Positions 11,893 through 23,311 of a DNA stretch of 64,000 nucleotides are shown here, piece after piece. Below the pieces are notes generated by a model. That model was given only the letters and a program-made list of their open reading frames with translations. It was not told the origin of the DNA and made no database searches. The position numbers were made by a program, and so were the translations under genes. This DNA comes from Brienomyrus brachyistius (lineage: Eukaryota; Chordata; Actinopteri; Osteoglossiformes; Mormyridae): assembly GCF_023856365.1 (NCBI RefSeq), contig NC_064533.1:35202118-35266117 (forward strand), written 5' to 3'. Position 1 is the stretch's first letter. Every line of letters begins with the position of its first letter.

Positions 11893-12272
11893 CACCGTGA
11901 GAGGCTCGGAGATGTGCGACTCTCATTTCCATGCTCGCTAATTTCTTCTTAATGGAGGCTGTAGATTAGCCTCATTTTTTTCGTTTGACACTTGTCTTTT
12001 TACAAAGCCATATTTACCTTTTTAGAGGTTGCACATTTTATATTCTTTAGCCAGAGAAGCATTTTTGCAGGATACATATCCATATAATACATTTTCTGAT
12101 GTGCTATGGAAAATGTTTGAGTGTTTTATAGACGTTCTAAAGAGAGACACTGACATCCCCTCTGTGGTGCACCCCAGCCTTGTGCCCTGTGCTGCCTGGT
12201 ATCTAAGCGATTCGGACCAGGATAACCAGTTAGAGGACCGGGAGATGAACAAACGGACGGGTGGGCAGACTG

Positions 12273-12300
12273 ATTGATTGATTGATTGATTGATTGATTG
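12273..12300 (+). repeat. (GATT)n microsatellite
   Basis: About seven consecutive tetranucleotide copies downstream of RFTN2, probably in or just after its 3' UTR. Confidence 0.85.
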
Positions 12301-12581
12301 CCTGTAACTAACATTTCTGACTTACTTTGCTCAGACTGGGTTGAAACATTAAGCAATAACTGCACATTTCATTCTGTATAAATATCTCCTGTAGACACAG
12401 ATCTGATGGTGCCTAGAATTAACATTAATACAACGCTTTCTATGGCAAAAACAGAAAAACTTTTATAGTAATGTAATAATAGTCATGTATTCACTTATTC
12501 TGTGAGCTGCTAGCTTTGAATTTACTTTGTGTAAGATTAGTGTGTCTCTTCAAGATTCCAAAAGCCTCTAAAAAGTTGCCA

Positions 12582-14059
12582 TACAAATACACTTCCATTC
12601 AAAAGTTTGAGTCACTTAGAAATGTCCTTGTTTTCCATGAAAACATACATGAAATGAGTTTGAATAGGAAGTATAACTAAACAGATAGGAAATAGTCATT
12701 GACAAAGTTAGAAATAATCATTCTTGAAATGAAAATAATAATTGTGTTCTTCACTTTGCTTTAGTCAAAGAGTCGTCCATTTTCAGCAATTACAGCCTTG
12801 TATACCTCGGTCATTCTAGATGTAATTTGTTTGAGGTAATTTGATGAGATTTAACCCCATGCTTCCTGAAGAATCTCCCAGAAGTTGGATTGGCTTGATG
12901 GGGACTTCTTGTTGCTCCAATAACAGCTCCAGAGAACTGAGACCTGGTGACTGTGCTGGTCACTCCATTATACACAGAATACCAGCTGACTGCCTTCTCT
13001 CTAAATAGTTCTTGCACAGTTTGGAGCTGTGTTTGGGTTATTGTCCTGCTGTAGGACAAAACTGGCTCCAGTTAAGCGCCGTCCACAGGGTATGGAATGG
13101 CGTTGGAAACTGGAGTGATAGCCTTCCTTCTTCAAGATCCCTTTCACCCTGTACAAATCCCCCACTTTACCATCACCAAATTGCCTCCATCATGCTTGAC
13201 AGATGTCATCAAGCACTCCTCCAGTGTCTGTTCATTTGATCTGTGTCTCACAAATGTTCTGCTTTGTGATCCGCACACCTTAAACTTCATCTATTCATAG
13301 CACTAGTCTTCCTCTGTCCAGTGTCCATGTTCATTTGCCATCTCAGTATTTTCTTTTTATTTTCCACTCTGAGATACAGCTTTTTCTTTGTTGTTCTGCC
13401 TACAAGGCCAGCTTCCTACAGTTGTCTCTTCACTCTTGACGCTGAGGCTGGTCTTTTGCGGATACTGTTTAATGAAGCTGCCACTTGAAGACCTATGAGG
13501 CGTCAGTTTCTCAAATTACACATATATTTATCCTCCCTCTCCTCTTTCCATTGAGGCTAGAGCCAGTCTGTGCTGCTCTGTGAAGGGAGTGATACACAGC
13601 ATTGTACAAGATCTTCAGTTTCTTGACAGTTGCTTGCATGGAATAGCCTTCGTTTCTCAGAACAAGAATAGACTGAGGAGTTTCAGAAGAAAGTTTGTTG
13701 TTTCTGACCATTTTGAGTCTGCAATTGAACCCACAATTGCTGATGCTCCAGATACTCAGCTAGTCCAAAGAAGGCCAGTTTTATTGCTTCTTTACAAATT
13801 AACCTTTTAAAACGATAAACTTACATTAGCAAACATAACATTCCACTGGAACACAGGACTAATTGTTGCTGATAATAGGCCTCTGTACACCTTTGTAGAT
13901 ATTCCATTAAAAACAGTAGTTTCCAGCCATGATCGTCATTTACGACATCAATGTCTACACAGTATGTCTGATCAATGTGATGTTAATGGACAAAAAAACT
14001 CTTTTCTTCAAAAACAAGGACATTTCTAAGTGACCCCAAATTTTTGAACAGTACATGTA
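12582..14059 (-). mobile_element. decayed Tc1-like DNA transposon
   Basis: The ends are inverted copies: the left reads 'ttcaaaagtttgagtcactt' followed by 'agaaatgtccttg', and the right end read in reverse has 'ttcaaaaatttggggtcac' followed by the same. The transposase is on the minus strand in pieces. Its N-terminal helix-turn-helix region starts MVRNNKLSSETPQ (13711 downward), and a C-terminal piece with QQDN-like and LFREK-like words lies near 12850-13080. Frameshifts and stops break it, so it is not active. At about 1.48 kb it is near the usual Tc1 size. Confidence 0.85.
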
Positions 14060-14705
14060 CTTTATGGGCTGTCAAAGTTTTTATTGTAAATTCCGTATCA
14101 AACCGCACTTCTTTTTTCAATACAACTTACCAAGAGTGTTTCTAAGAGGATCAGTGCACATTAGCAGTAAACTATGCAATTCAGCTTTTATGGTACAAAA
14201 GATACTTGTCTGCTGGATTACAGACTTTGCAAACTCTCGAGTACATAAATCTTTTAAAGCTAGAATTTCAAACCTTTTAACTGAATATGCAGGGAAACAG
14301 CCTTTTCATTTTCTTGTTGCAAATTACAGCAATTCGAACTGGTTTAAATCCGGTCTATTCCATTATAACTGGGATGAACATGGTACAGTATTCTATTTGA
14401 TTTAGCAAGATATATTTCTACATCCTTTGTAAATGCTAACATAATTTTAATTAAAGTTCATTATTTGTATTCTTTGGTATTTTGATAATTCAAGATTTAC
14501 TATATTTGCATGCATGTATAGGAATAGAATTAAATGCTGGTAAAGATCAACGAAACAATTCAGCAAGCACATTTGAAATTATCTAAAAATATAATCAAAC
14601 CCATATAGTGTAGAATGTAAAAACGTAAAAATATAAAGTATAAGATGAATGAATTTAAATGCCGGACAAAAATGCCAAGAGACAATCTGTGGGTAACATT
14701 TAGTT

Positions 14706-14716
14706 TTTATTTTATT
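14706..14716 (-). terminator. MOB4 poly(A) signals (AATAAA twice on minus)
   Basis: Two overlapping TTTATT words on the plus strand read AATAAA on the minus strand, about 500 bp after the MOB4 stop. There is no other strong candidate between them and the stop. Cleavage would be near 14690. Confidence 0.5.
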
Positions 14717-15209
14717 ATTACATATACGGAAAATAACAATAATAAAACTTTAGTTCATTAAAAAAAAAAGAGAAAATAAAATCACGTGGTAGACAGGCTG
14801 TTGCAACCCACACAATAATTTAAAAATGGCAGAGAGAGATGAAGAGGCAGCATGCCTGCCTAGGTAGGGCAGGAAAGCAGGACAGAAGTCAGACCAAGTC
14901 CAGGAGAAGCAGCTATCAACAGGACATCTTTTTTCCTTCCCAGACGGGGAGGCAGTATATACAAGTTTTTTATTTTTATTTTAAATCAGAACGTTAACCC
15001 TCATATGCATAACCCACAGACACACAACATCCTCATGTTTTGTAACACCGAAATACTCCCACTGTTTCCACGGCTATAGCAATGGTCTCAGCATCATGTT
15101 AGCTGAAAAGGCTTATTTTGTGCCACAGATTTCTCATGAGACTTATGGTTTAGGTATGTAACGCCGGCGTGTGCATGTTGTAGTGTACAGTTGGCAAGCC
15201 TCACTCAGC

Positions 15210-18143
15210 TCAAGCCTCACTCTCCCCCGCGGCTGCGTTCTGCACTTCCTCTTCCAAGATGGGAACGATCAGGTTATCCTTGGACATGAGATTGTACTTC
15301 ATCACAAAGCGTGTGAACCGGTGACAGAGGAAGGTCTCATTCTGCATGGAGTGAGAAATGAATGAGACATGCGTCCGGCAGGAGACATGCGTCCTCGGAG
15401 AGATTTCACATTAAATGGCTGCTCCATATCTTCATCGCGTTACGCAAGCATCCAGAACCCTCGGATGATCTACTTCTCAGAGGACACTTAGATTGTTAAA
15501 ACGGGAGACCCAGCTGCCAGTATGTGTGACTCACCTCATACTTGTCGAATATTTGCCTGTGGTGGAAATAGGCGTGGGAGAATATCCGGTAGATACGTCT
15601 GCAAACTGAGCCCAGCTTAGCCACCGACGACTCTTTAATGCTGACTCTGTGTGTGTGGGGGTACAGAGATTTACTACCAAAAAGACATGGACTGTGCAGG
15701 TCTGGATGCTCTTCAGCTAAATGGCTATTTCAATATTAGTTTAAATACTAGAACTTGTGGCCATAAGTGGAAATTAGCAGGAGAACATTTTAAAATGAAT
15801 TTGAGGAAGCACTTCTTTACACAGTGTGTAGTTAGAGTAAGGAATAGTCTTCCTGCTAGTGTAGCACAAGCTAGAGCCCCAGGTTCCTTTAAATCAGAGC
15901 TAGATAAGATTTTAACAGCTCTGAGGTATTAGTTAAGTTCTCCCCAAACGAGCTTGATGAGCCAAATGGCCTCCTCTCCTTTGTAAATTTCTTATGTTCT
16001 TAATGTGTATGAAAGGAGACGTGTGTGTGTGTGTGTGCGTGTCTGTGTGTCTGTGCATGGTGAATGCTGAGAAAAAATACAAACGTGACAGGAAGAGGTC
16101 GTGCTCCAGAACTCACCGGCTAGGAAAATACTTGTTGCTGTTGAGAAGGCAGGCAGCTCCATCTAGGGTGTGCCTGGTATAATCAATTGCAGGACACTGC
16201 AGACACAAGCACATAGCAAGTGGGAATGAGTCATGGCCTGAACAGCAATGGAAGCTATGGAAACTACTTCCCTTAAGCAACAAAATTATAATGTAAAAAA
16301 ACATAACTGACAGGCAATCGCATGAGACCTCACCTCTTTGGGAGTCTTGTGAGCAGCGCACAGGAAGATCCACTGCTCCGTAGCCGTCATCTGGGTGCAG
16401 GTGTCTGGATGACACTCGCTCTGTGGGGGCACAGGCAAATAAAATGTCTTCATTAAACCAAGAGGAAAGGCAGATTTCTGGCAGCATTTAAAACCAGTGT
16501 GCTTACACTGCAAAAACAAAATGCTGCAATGCGCCTCGCACAAAGCAACAAAGTGTGATGAAGAGTGAGGTAGTCGAATAAGAAAAGCAATACCTGCAGT
16601 TTCACAGCCAGCCCATTCAGCTCCAGACAGAACTGCCTGAAACACAGACAGAAAGTCTACAAACACATATCTACACTGAAGTATAAACTGAAATAGCAAA
16701 AAGTGACTGGAGTTTAAAAAAAAACCCTTTGGTTAGAATGTGATCTGATACCTGAGGTGCTCGTACTTCCAGACACCTTCATCTTGTCCCTCGGGGGGGT
16801 CCAGGATCTTGTCAATGTTAGAACAGTCTGATCGAATGTTCTGCTGTATGTACTGCAAACATTCAAAGTGTCATATGACTTCTCAACATCCAGCATGGAA
16901 CAACCAGCAATGACGTATTAGTTCATTAAATCCATGCATCTCTTTAGTTTTCATATATATAATTGACAATAATGAAGTGATCGTCTAAATGAAAAACAGG
17001 ACAAGCACTAAGTTTTTGCCTCCCTAACTCCAGACTGTTGATACTCCACCTGTTGAACAGCCAGGGTGCTGTCCATTTCCTCGAAAGACTCATCTGGCCA
17101 GTTGTAGAAATCCTGCAATTGGACAGATAATCTCGACATTAGGTGGGGTGGGAGGAGGACCGCATACCACGCAGCGCTGACGCGATCGCAGCTGTCCCGC
17201 ATTCATAAGGCAACTGGGGAAGCGTGTGGTCAACAAGCTATACAAGCCCTGTGCTAGTTAGGGGCCGTGGAAAAGAATAAACGAAAGCAATTATTCCTCT
17301 GTTGTCCACCGGTCTTCAGACGGCAATTTCCCCAGAATAAAATGGTATCATGCATCTTGCAGGTTATGAGTCACCTAGCTACGAAGAAATTACGTATGTA
17401 TAGCTGGCTGTAACAGAAAATCATGATACTTGTGATAAATGGCGCAGAATGCATATTGAGAAAACAACCTGTTAAGAGATGTTTAACATTAAAAGTCGTA
17501 AGCTGAATACTATTGAAAAAAACAGACCAGTTTCAGGACAGATCTAACTAGCTATCTTAACCAATGTTACATAGCGCGAAACTGCAGAACCGGCAGAACA
17601 TGTGAAGAGTTAAATACTTGTCAAACACCAGATTTAGCAGTAAACGGACACTCTCTGAGACAGTACTGCACTATACTATACTCCAGCTTAGTCAAATGAG
17701 CGGCTTCACGTCCATTTTACGGACAATTTCGCTGCATAGAGCAGAGAATGCTATCATTTCTGTGAAGTCACAGCGTCAAGGCCGGCCTCGTAGCAAAGCA
17801 GCTCTTTCTTCGTCATTAATACCTTAGCTAAATCTTAGATCATACCAAATTGGACCTTTCTTACTATTCGTTAGATTAGTGAGATAACAATAACTCCGCA
17901 CTAAAGAGTATACAGCAAGGCCCGACCCTTCCTGTATTTGTAGACACTCCCTTACCCCAGAATCGCAGACAGGATGCCAATACGCATACACCCAAATCGA
18001 TTTATCGGCTTTCAAGCGATAACTTCGACGGCCAACTATTACTTAGCGTGGTCTTCACAAAGTTCCGAAGCTAACAGATATACCTGGGCTTTTGTTCCCG
18101 GACGATTCCTCCTGAGAACTGCAGTACCCTCCGCCATGACCAT
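15210..18143 (-). CDS. MOB4: MOB kinase activator 4 / phocein, complete, 8 coding exons (225 aa)
   Basis: Exons in transcript order: 18084-18143, 17050-17112, 16752-16852, 16594-16636, 16334-16420, 16117-16196, 15535-15646, 15210-15341. All have GT/AG borders and consistent phase. The product has 225 residues, the length of vertebrate MOB4. It begins [20 protein letters not shown], continues [20 protein letters not shown], and ends with a GESEA-like tail. MOB zinc-site elements are visible: ECHPDTC in exon 5 and HAYFHH in exon 7. MOB4 is the phocein subunit of the STRIPAK phosphatase-kinase complex, binds striatins, and acts in Golgi, trafficking and synapse functions; this is known from the family. 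A second Met lies two codons after the first (MVM), so either could start. Intron 6 holds an antisense LINE fragment close to the exon 7 acceptor. Minus-strand AATAAA signals at 14706-14716 suggest a 3' UTR of about 500 bp. Confidence 0.97.
15651..16003 (+). mobile_element. LINE 3' end (CR1/L2-type reverse transcriptase tail)
   Basis: An open stretch at 15687-15932 encodes the C-terminal end of a non-LTR retrotransposon polyprotein, with the typical order [18 protein letters not shown], then [11 protein letters not shown]. It is followed by the 3' tail 'gccaaatggcctcctctcc...cttatgttctta'. The copy is 5'-truncated and antisense to MOB4. It starts only a few bases from the MOB4 exon 7 acceptor at 15646-15648. 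Confidence 0.8.
16018..16054 (+). repeat. TG microsatellite in MOB4 intron 6
   Basis: An interrupted (TG)n tract immediately after the LINE fragment. No function is inferred. Confidence 0.7.
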
Positions 18144-18333
18144 CTCGCCAAAATACCCCGGATGTTAAGCGTCGCGGTGCTGTAGTGCGCCTGTACGTCA
18201 GCAGGGGAGCTGTACAGCAAGTACCCGGAGTTCTCTACGCGTTTCCACCTCATGAATATATATTACATTACGAGTTCTGCGTTACGCATCTATCCACCCA
18301 TCTTCAGATCGAATCTTCTAGTAAGAGTCTCAT

Positions 18334-18336
18334 AAA

Positions 18337-18399
<63 letters not shown>

Positions 18400-18691
18400 T
18401 TATCATTATTATTATTGTTGTTGTTATCATTATTATTATTATCCATCCATCCATTCATCCATTTTCTGAAACTGCTTAATCCCAACTGTGGGCGCGGGGA
18501 GGACCGGAGCCTATCCTGGGAACAATGGGCGCAGGTGCACCAAGCCCGGGCAGTATTATTATCCATCCATCCATCCATCCATCCATTTTCCAAACCGCTT
18601 ATCCTATTGGGTCGCGGGGGGTCCGGAGCCTATCCCGGAAGCAATGGGCACGAGGCAGGGAACAACCCAGGATGGGGGGCCAGCCCATCGC

Positions 18692-18730
<39 letters not shown>

Positions 18731-18732
18731 GA
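18334..18732. repeat. ATT/AAT microsatellite complex with two reversed SINE tails
   Basis: About 22 copies of AAT (18334-18400) pass into TTA/TTG repeats. Two minus-oriented, 5'-truncated SINE/L2 tails follow (about 18440-18550 and 18560-18695). Each begins with (atcc)n and carries the complement of the 'gggataggctcc' tail. They are separated and followed by further TTA repeats (18697-18730), so the tails appear inserted into, or copied together with, the microsatellite. Confidence 0.85.
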
Positions 18733-19199
18733 CTGCATGAAGAATGCTTGTTCCAGGTTTAAAGGTTTATTTGTCACGTACAGAAACATATATTGTACAT
18801 GTGTATAGTGAAATGCTATAAACTGACTTGGCCAGACCCAGGGTGAAAGCCAGGACGTCCAACCACCAAGCCACGTGGTTCTTAGCTGTAAGATTAGCCT
18901 TGAAACATTCCTACTTATTTAGGAAAAAAATTATAGGTTGAGTTTAGCACCATGTAGGCATAAGGTAGGAAGTCTGTCTGGGCAATAAATAGATCCCTGA
19001 GGGTGTAGAAATTCCCACTCCCTGTCTGCTTTTTGCAATGACATTTTTATAAAATTGCATGTTTGTGAGGTGTGTGAAGACTGCAGTCTTTTTTCTGTAC
19101 TTAACATCTGTCATTCACCTGCATTCAGATGCACACTTTTTGTCACTGTTTCTTCTAAAATGATCTTATATCGTAACATTTTTCTTATTGATGTATTTT

Positions 19200-19635
19200 T
19201 TCTTTGACCAAAAACGAGGAATAATCAAACTGATAATTCAAATGAAAAATCAAGCTTTATTCAGCAAAACACACTCAACATACATGGACAAAAATGTAGG
19301 CGCACAGGAATGTTACACCTACAGGAGCTTTTATGATAATTAATAGACATCAATATGAAGCTGTAACAGCTGCTTCTCTTCTGGGATGGCTTTCTACAAG
19401 TGTGTCTGTGAGAATTTTTGCCCATTCATCCAGAAGAGCATTTGTGAGGTCAGGCACTGATGTTGGATGTGAAAGTCTGGTTCATAATCTTTGTTCTAAT
19501 TCATCCCAAAGATGTCAGATATGGTTGAGGTCAGGGTTCTGTGAGGGCCAGTCAAGTTCTTCCACACCAAACTCACCCAACCATGTCTTTATGGACCTTG
19601 TATTGTGCACTTTATGCACGTGGTTTAAGTCAAAA
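19200..19635 (-). mobile_element. Tc1-like transposon fragment
   Basis: On the minus strand the region matches the wording of a frequent Tc1-like transposase, including 'ggccagtcaagttcttccac' and 'ccatgtctttatggacctt', which encode the VEE/LDWP-type segment. Multiple indels disable it. Only part of the element remains; no matching terminal repeat was found. Confidence 0.65.
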
Positions 19636-20667
19636 GCCCTGTGAAGCTAATTTTCCAGTGGGACTTAATTGCAAACATTTACTATGATGGGATTCTGGTA
19701 ATGTGTGTTCACACTATCATCTCACAACTGTTTGATACAAAATTTCTGCTGATCTGCGGCAACTTCATATTAATCATGCCGAGTCCACAAGTTCAATCAA
19801 GTAAAATAACTTCATACTATTAATAAAATAGTAACTAGTAACAATCCTAGGCTCCTTAAAACACATTATAGCTCATTAATGAATGTGCAAATTGTAATTT
19901 CCCCCCCAAAGCCCTCATCTAAGAATTTTCATTACTCGACACAAACTTCCATCATATACTATAGGAATGTTTTCAATAATGTGTAACTCAGTTCTACATA
20001 TGTATATCATAGGATTTAAGTAACAATAATATTATCATTTACAATATTTTAAGTATTCAATGATCTTTATTTTAAAATAGAATGACAGCTAAAATACGAC
20101 AGCTTTTTAAATTTATTTTTCCGCCCCACTACCTACAGCAGTACCTCCACTTCAGATCTACTTAAGGTTCTCTTACGTTTTGATGCCTTTAGATTTTCAT
20201 TTGCATTCTTGACTTCTCTCACAACTTTTCTTCTTCATTTGTGTGTGTGTGCAGCACAGCAGTTTCATGCCCTTTTATGGGGATTTGTGGAGTGTTTACC
20301 TACACTAATTAGAAGTAACTCGCATGTCCTCTCAACCTTTCTCAAGAATAAATTTAAGAAAAACCATAAATTGGCTTTGAAATTGGTGAATGAGGCCCAC
20401 TGATATTATTGCAATTAAAATGTTAATGTTTTCAATGGTGTTTTATGCTTCATTAGCTACAAATCCAAAAGCTGAATTCCATCTGGTTTAAACTACTTTA
20501 TTTCTGATGTGTCCATAGAGATTAACCGTGTTAGCAAAAAATAAAAAAAAAATTACACCAAGTCACAGCAGTGAGATTATGAATGTAACCAGCATTATCT
20601 TAAGATGATTTATAATTCAACAATTAAATCAACTTTAAATAATCCGTAGAAAGGGGTACACATTTCC

Positions 20668-20673
20668 TTTATT
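20668..20673 (-). terminator. HSPE1 poly(A) signal (AATAAA on minus)
   Basis: TTTATT on plus reads AATAAA on minus about 100 bp after the HSPE1 stop, fitting a short 3' UTR. Cleavage would be near 20650. Confidence 0.65.
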
Positions 20674-20774
20674 ACTGTAACAAAACTGCTTATTTACAAC
20701 AGAATTATATATAAATGAATTAGACAGACATATTCTTATTTCACATGGGTAATGAGATGCAGGCACATAAACCA

Positions 20775-22932
20775 TCAATCAACATATTTTCCAAGGATGT
20801 CGCCATCACGAAACAGGAAATACTCCTGAAAAATAAAATATTATTACTTAAAATCTACAGCTAGAACACAATTTTTAAAATGGGTATATATGCTAACTTC
20901 TCAAAAGCAATGGCATTCTTTTTCATAGAAGTTCAGAAATACCTTATCATCAAGATTGACTTTAGTTCCTCCATACTCAGGTAACAGGACTTTCTCTCCC
21001 ACTTTCACGCTAACTGGGACCACCTTACCATCCTATTAAAGAACAGAGAGAGAAATCCTGGGTAAACTTAACTCCGGTGCATTTTAAAAAAAGTGACTGG
21101 GAAGTACAGGTACGTATGCAGGTCACCTTGTTGGTGCTACCAGGACCAGTGGCCACCACTGTGGCCTGCAGCACCTTGCCCTGGGACTTCTCCGGAAGCA
21201 TGATGCCCCCTTTTGTTACTGTCTCCGCTGCCAGCCGCTCCACCAGCACACGGTCAAACATGGGGAGGAATTTTCTAAATGCCTAAAGAAAAACGAGGAT
21301 ACGAGCAACATTAATATGTCTGATTATAAAGTTACTGCATTCATTTTCTGATTCTTTACAGCAAAGGTGGTACAGGAGCATTCAGTCAATGATTAGAGAT
21401 GAGGGCTGATGGCTTCAATCCTGAACGATGGCCAGCAATGGCCTCTGAGCCAGGCTGTTAACTCAGAATGCTTCTGGTAAAACAGTGACCCATAAAGTAA
21501 AAATAAAAAAGCAACTAAAATGTGAGTAGTTTTGAAATAAAGGGTTAAGTTCACTTTTGATTCTATATTTCAATAATATTTTTCTATAGCCCCTACTCCT
21601 ACTTAAGAGTGAGATAACAATAACTCCCCACCCCACCTATACTCATAACCCTTATCCCTTTATTGCATGTCAGCAACATTTATTTAAAGATCAAAAATTT
21701 CAATATGCAAGTATGAACTGTCCTTCAGTTAATATGGTACAGATGGAATTATGGAGTATCATGGAGTTTGATAAGGAATATATTCACTGAATGGCCAAGC
21801 TCTTGACTAAAGATAAGTACATAATGACACAGACTGCTTTATTATATGTAAAATGTTAATAAATGCCCACCTTACTAGGAGAGGCTATATAGTCTGACTT
21901 TTCTAGAATTGATAGTTTTTCTGCAGCTGTGTACATGGTGTGTGTGACTGACCTTGAATGAAGGTTGTTTCTAAACGAGGGAGGGACAAAACCTTGATTC
22001 CTTATTTTTTTGGGGGTGGGGGTGGTACTCTCACTGATAACACGAGAACTCCGTAAAATGTACACCGATTAATAATTATGACAAGTTTGGCAGAATTAAA
22101 GAACAAAAAAAAGGTTAAGTTAAACTGGTTGTGATGAGTCGACATAACTCGACCAACTTCTTTTTTTTTCTGTTAAACGGCACTCCATTATGATTCAGGC
22201 ACCGATGATAAACGGTTCTTTGAATAGCAGCGCTCTTGCCGTTTTACAACCCGGTAACCCCGGATATGATTCGGCCACGAAAAATATCTTCTCTGCTGAT
22301 GCTCGGTGCACGTTGCTTAACGATAAGAATCATCGGCAGGACGCTCTGCTATTCTGACCAACTGGTTAATGGAATATTAATAAAAGCACTAAGAGGTTGC
22401 AGTTAGACTTTATCTTGCAAAGTGTAAATCAATCTACCAAATTGATGCCTGGCGTCACTGCATTTTGGGCTCCCTGCATTTACGCGATTACACGTAACTT
22501 TTATTTAGGGAGTTGGGCAATAAGGTACTTCACTGTACTATAGTTTAAAGCGGCATCATAATGTACTTTAACGTCAAATACCTTAAAATGCAACGAACGT
22601 TAGTCCCAAACTATTAAAACGTCTTATTTTCAAAACAGAAAAGAAAAAAACAAATTAATCTTTTTCCTCATGTGGATATTCTTCAGACCATTTACTAAAT
22701 ATGTCTAGACACGCCAGTTGTATCATTTGTATTTTGAAGCCGAGTATCTAGAGGTATCGCAGAACATTCGGGGTAAAGATTAAAATGAGCACACATGTTC
22801 TGATCGCATGCTAATGGTAAATTTCAGTACATAAGCTGAAACATTTGATACAAGTGAATTTCCGTTTGAGGTTATTCTTAAGCACATAATGTTAGCTCTA
22901 CAATGACATATTACGTATAACCGACTTACCAT
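20775..22932 (-). CDS. HSPE1: 10 kDa heat shock protein, mitochondrial (chaperonin 10), complete, 99 aa
   Basis: Exons in transcript order: 22930-22932, 21127-21282, 20943-21032, 20775-20825. Exon 1 contributes only the ATG, followed directly by GTAAGTCG; the next exon continues AFRKFLPMFDRVLVE. The product has 99 residues: M, then 52, 30 and 16 codons. Cpn10 features are present. The mobile loop that contacts Hsp60 (ETVTKGGIMLPEKSQGK, about residues 21-37) is intact, as are the VLLPEYGGTKV motif and the C-terminal FLFRDGDILGKYVD. Human HSPE1 starts MAGQAFRKF; the missing AGQ is shared, as far as I recall, with other fish. The protein forms the seven-subunit lid of the HSPD1 chaperonin in the mitochondrial matrix. 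It is divergent from HSPD1 across a short gap with heat shock elements, so co-induction is expected. Confidence 0.97.
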
Positions 22933-23033
22933 TTTTATGTTTGCTGAGTCTTTGCGTGGAGGCTGTGTGATAGTGTGCGCGAATATCAACCTAAGGACTG
23001 ATTTCCACGTGAAGAAATAGCCAGAATCCCGAG

Positions 23034-23043
23034 GCGCATGCGC
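23034..23043. promoter_or_regulatory. NRF1-like site
   Basis: The palindrome gcgcatgcgc matches the core of the NRF1 consensus (GCGCAYGCGC); the outer bases deviate. NRF1 drives nuclear genes for mitochondrial proteins, which fits the flanking genes. Binding is inferred. Confidence 0.6.
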
Positions 23044-23296
23044 GACCTTCACACGCGTTCTTGCCTGCTTAGTTCCAGTAATCTAGAATATTCCACGATT
23101 TTACTTTAACAGTAATACAAGATTTTCAAAATAATTCCGTTTACACCTGATGGTTATTTGTCCAAAAAGTACAACATAATTTAAATAATGCATATACATT
23201 TCTATATAAAAGTATCAAGATTTGGATATAATTTAATAAATATTGCTCAAGTTCAACCTTTGACACCTCCAGCTTTTTTTCATCCAATGGACTCGA

Positions 23297-23311
23297 AGAA
23301 ATTTCTGGAAC
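23297..23311. promoter_or_regulatory. perfect three-unit heat shock element
   Basis: The sequence agaaatttctggaac fits nGAAn-nTTCn-nGAAn exactly, the HSF1 trimer site. A CCAAT box lies 9 bp upstream. It sits between the two chaperonin genes, so it could serve both. Confidence 0.85.

Larger units (their letters stand above)
11893..14700. other. RFTN2 3' region and RFTN2-MOB4 convergent gap
   Basis: After the RFTN2 stop comes AT-rich sequence that should hold its 3' UTR; I see no strong AATAAA close by. A (GATT)n microsatellite lies at 12273-12300 and a Tc1-like element at 12582-14059. From 14060 to 14700 I see only AT-rich sequence without a recognisable exon. Convergent MOB4 probably ends near 14700, where two minus-strand AATAAA signals lie (14706-14716). 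Confidence 0.5.
18144..20650. other. MOB4 upstream region to HSPE1 3' end; repeats only
   Basis: Just upstream of MOB4 (18144-18250) the sequence is CpG-bearing and likely its promoter. Beyond that are an ATT-rich microsatellite with embedded SINE tails (18334-18732), unremarkable AT-rich DNA, a Tc1-like fragment (about 19200-19635) and AT-rich sequence to the HSPE1 poly(A) signal. I see no exon. Confidence 0.6.

Noticed and set aside
14055..14405. 116-codon frame after the Tc1 element
   Set aside because: Starts at the element's terminal repeat and continues into AT-rich flanking DNA; no recognisable domain.
18330..18593. minus-strand frame with Trp-Met-Asp-Gly and poly-Leu/Asn repeats
   Set aside because: Translation of the SINE tail (atcc)n and the ATT microsatellite.
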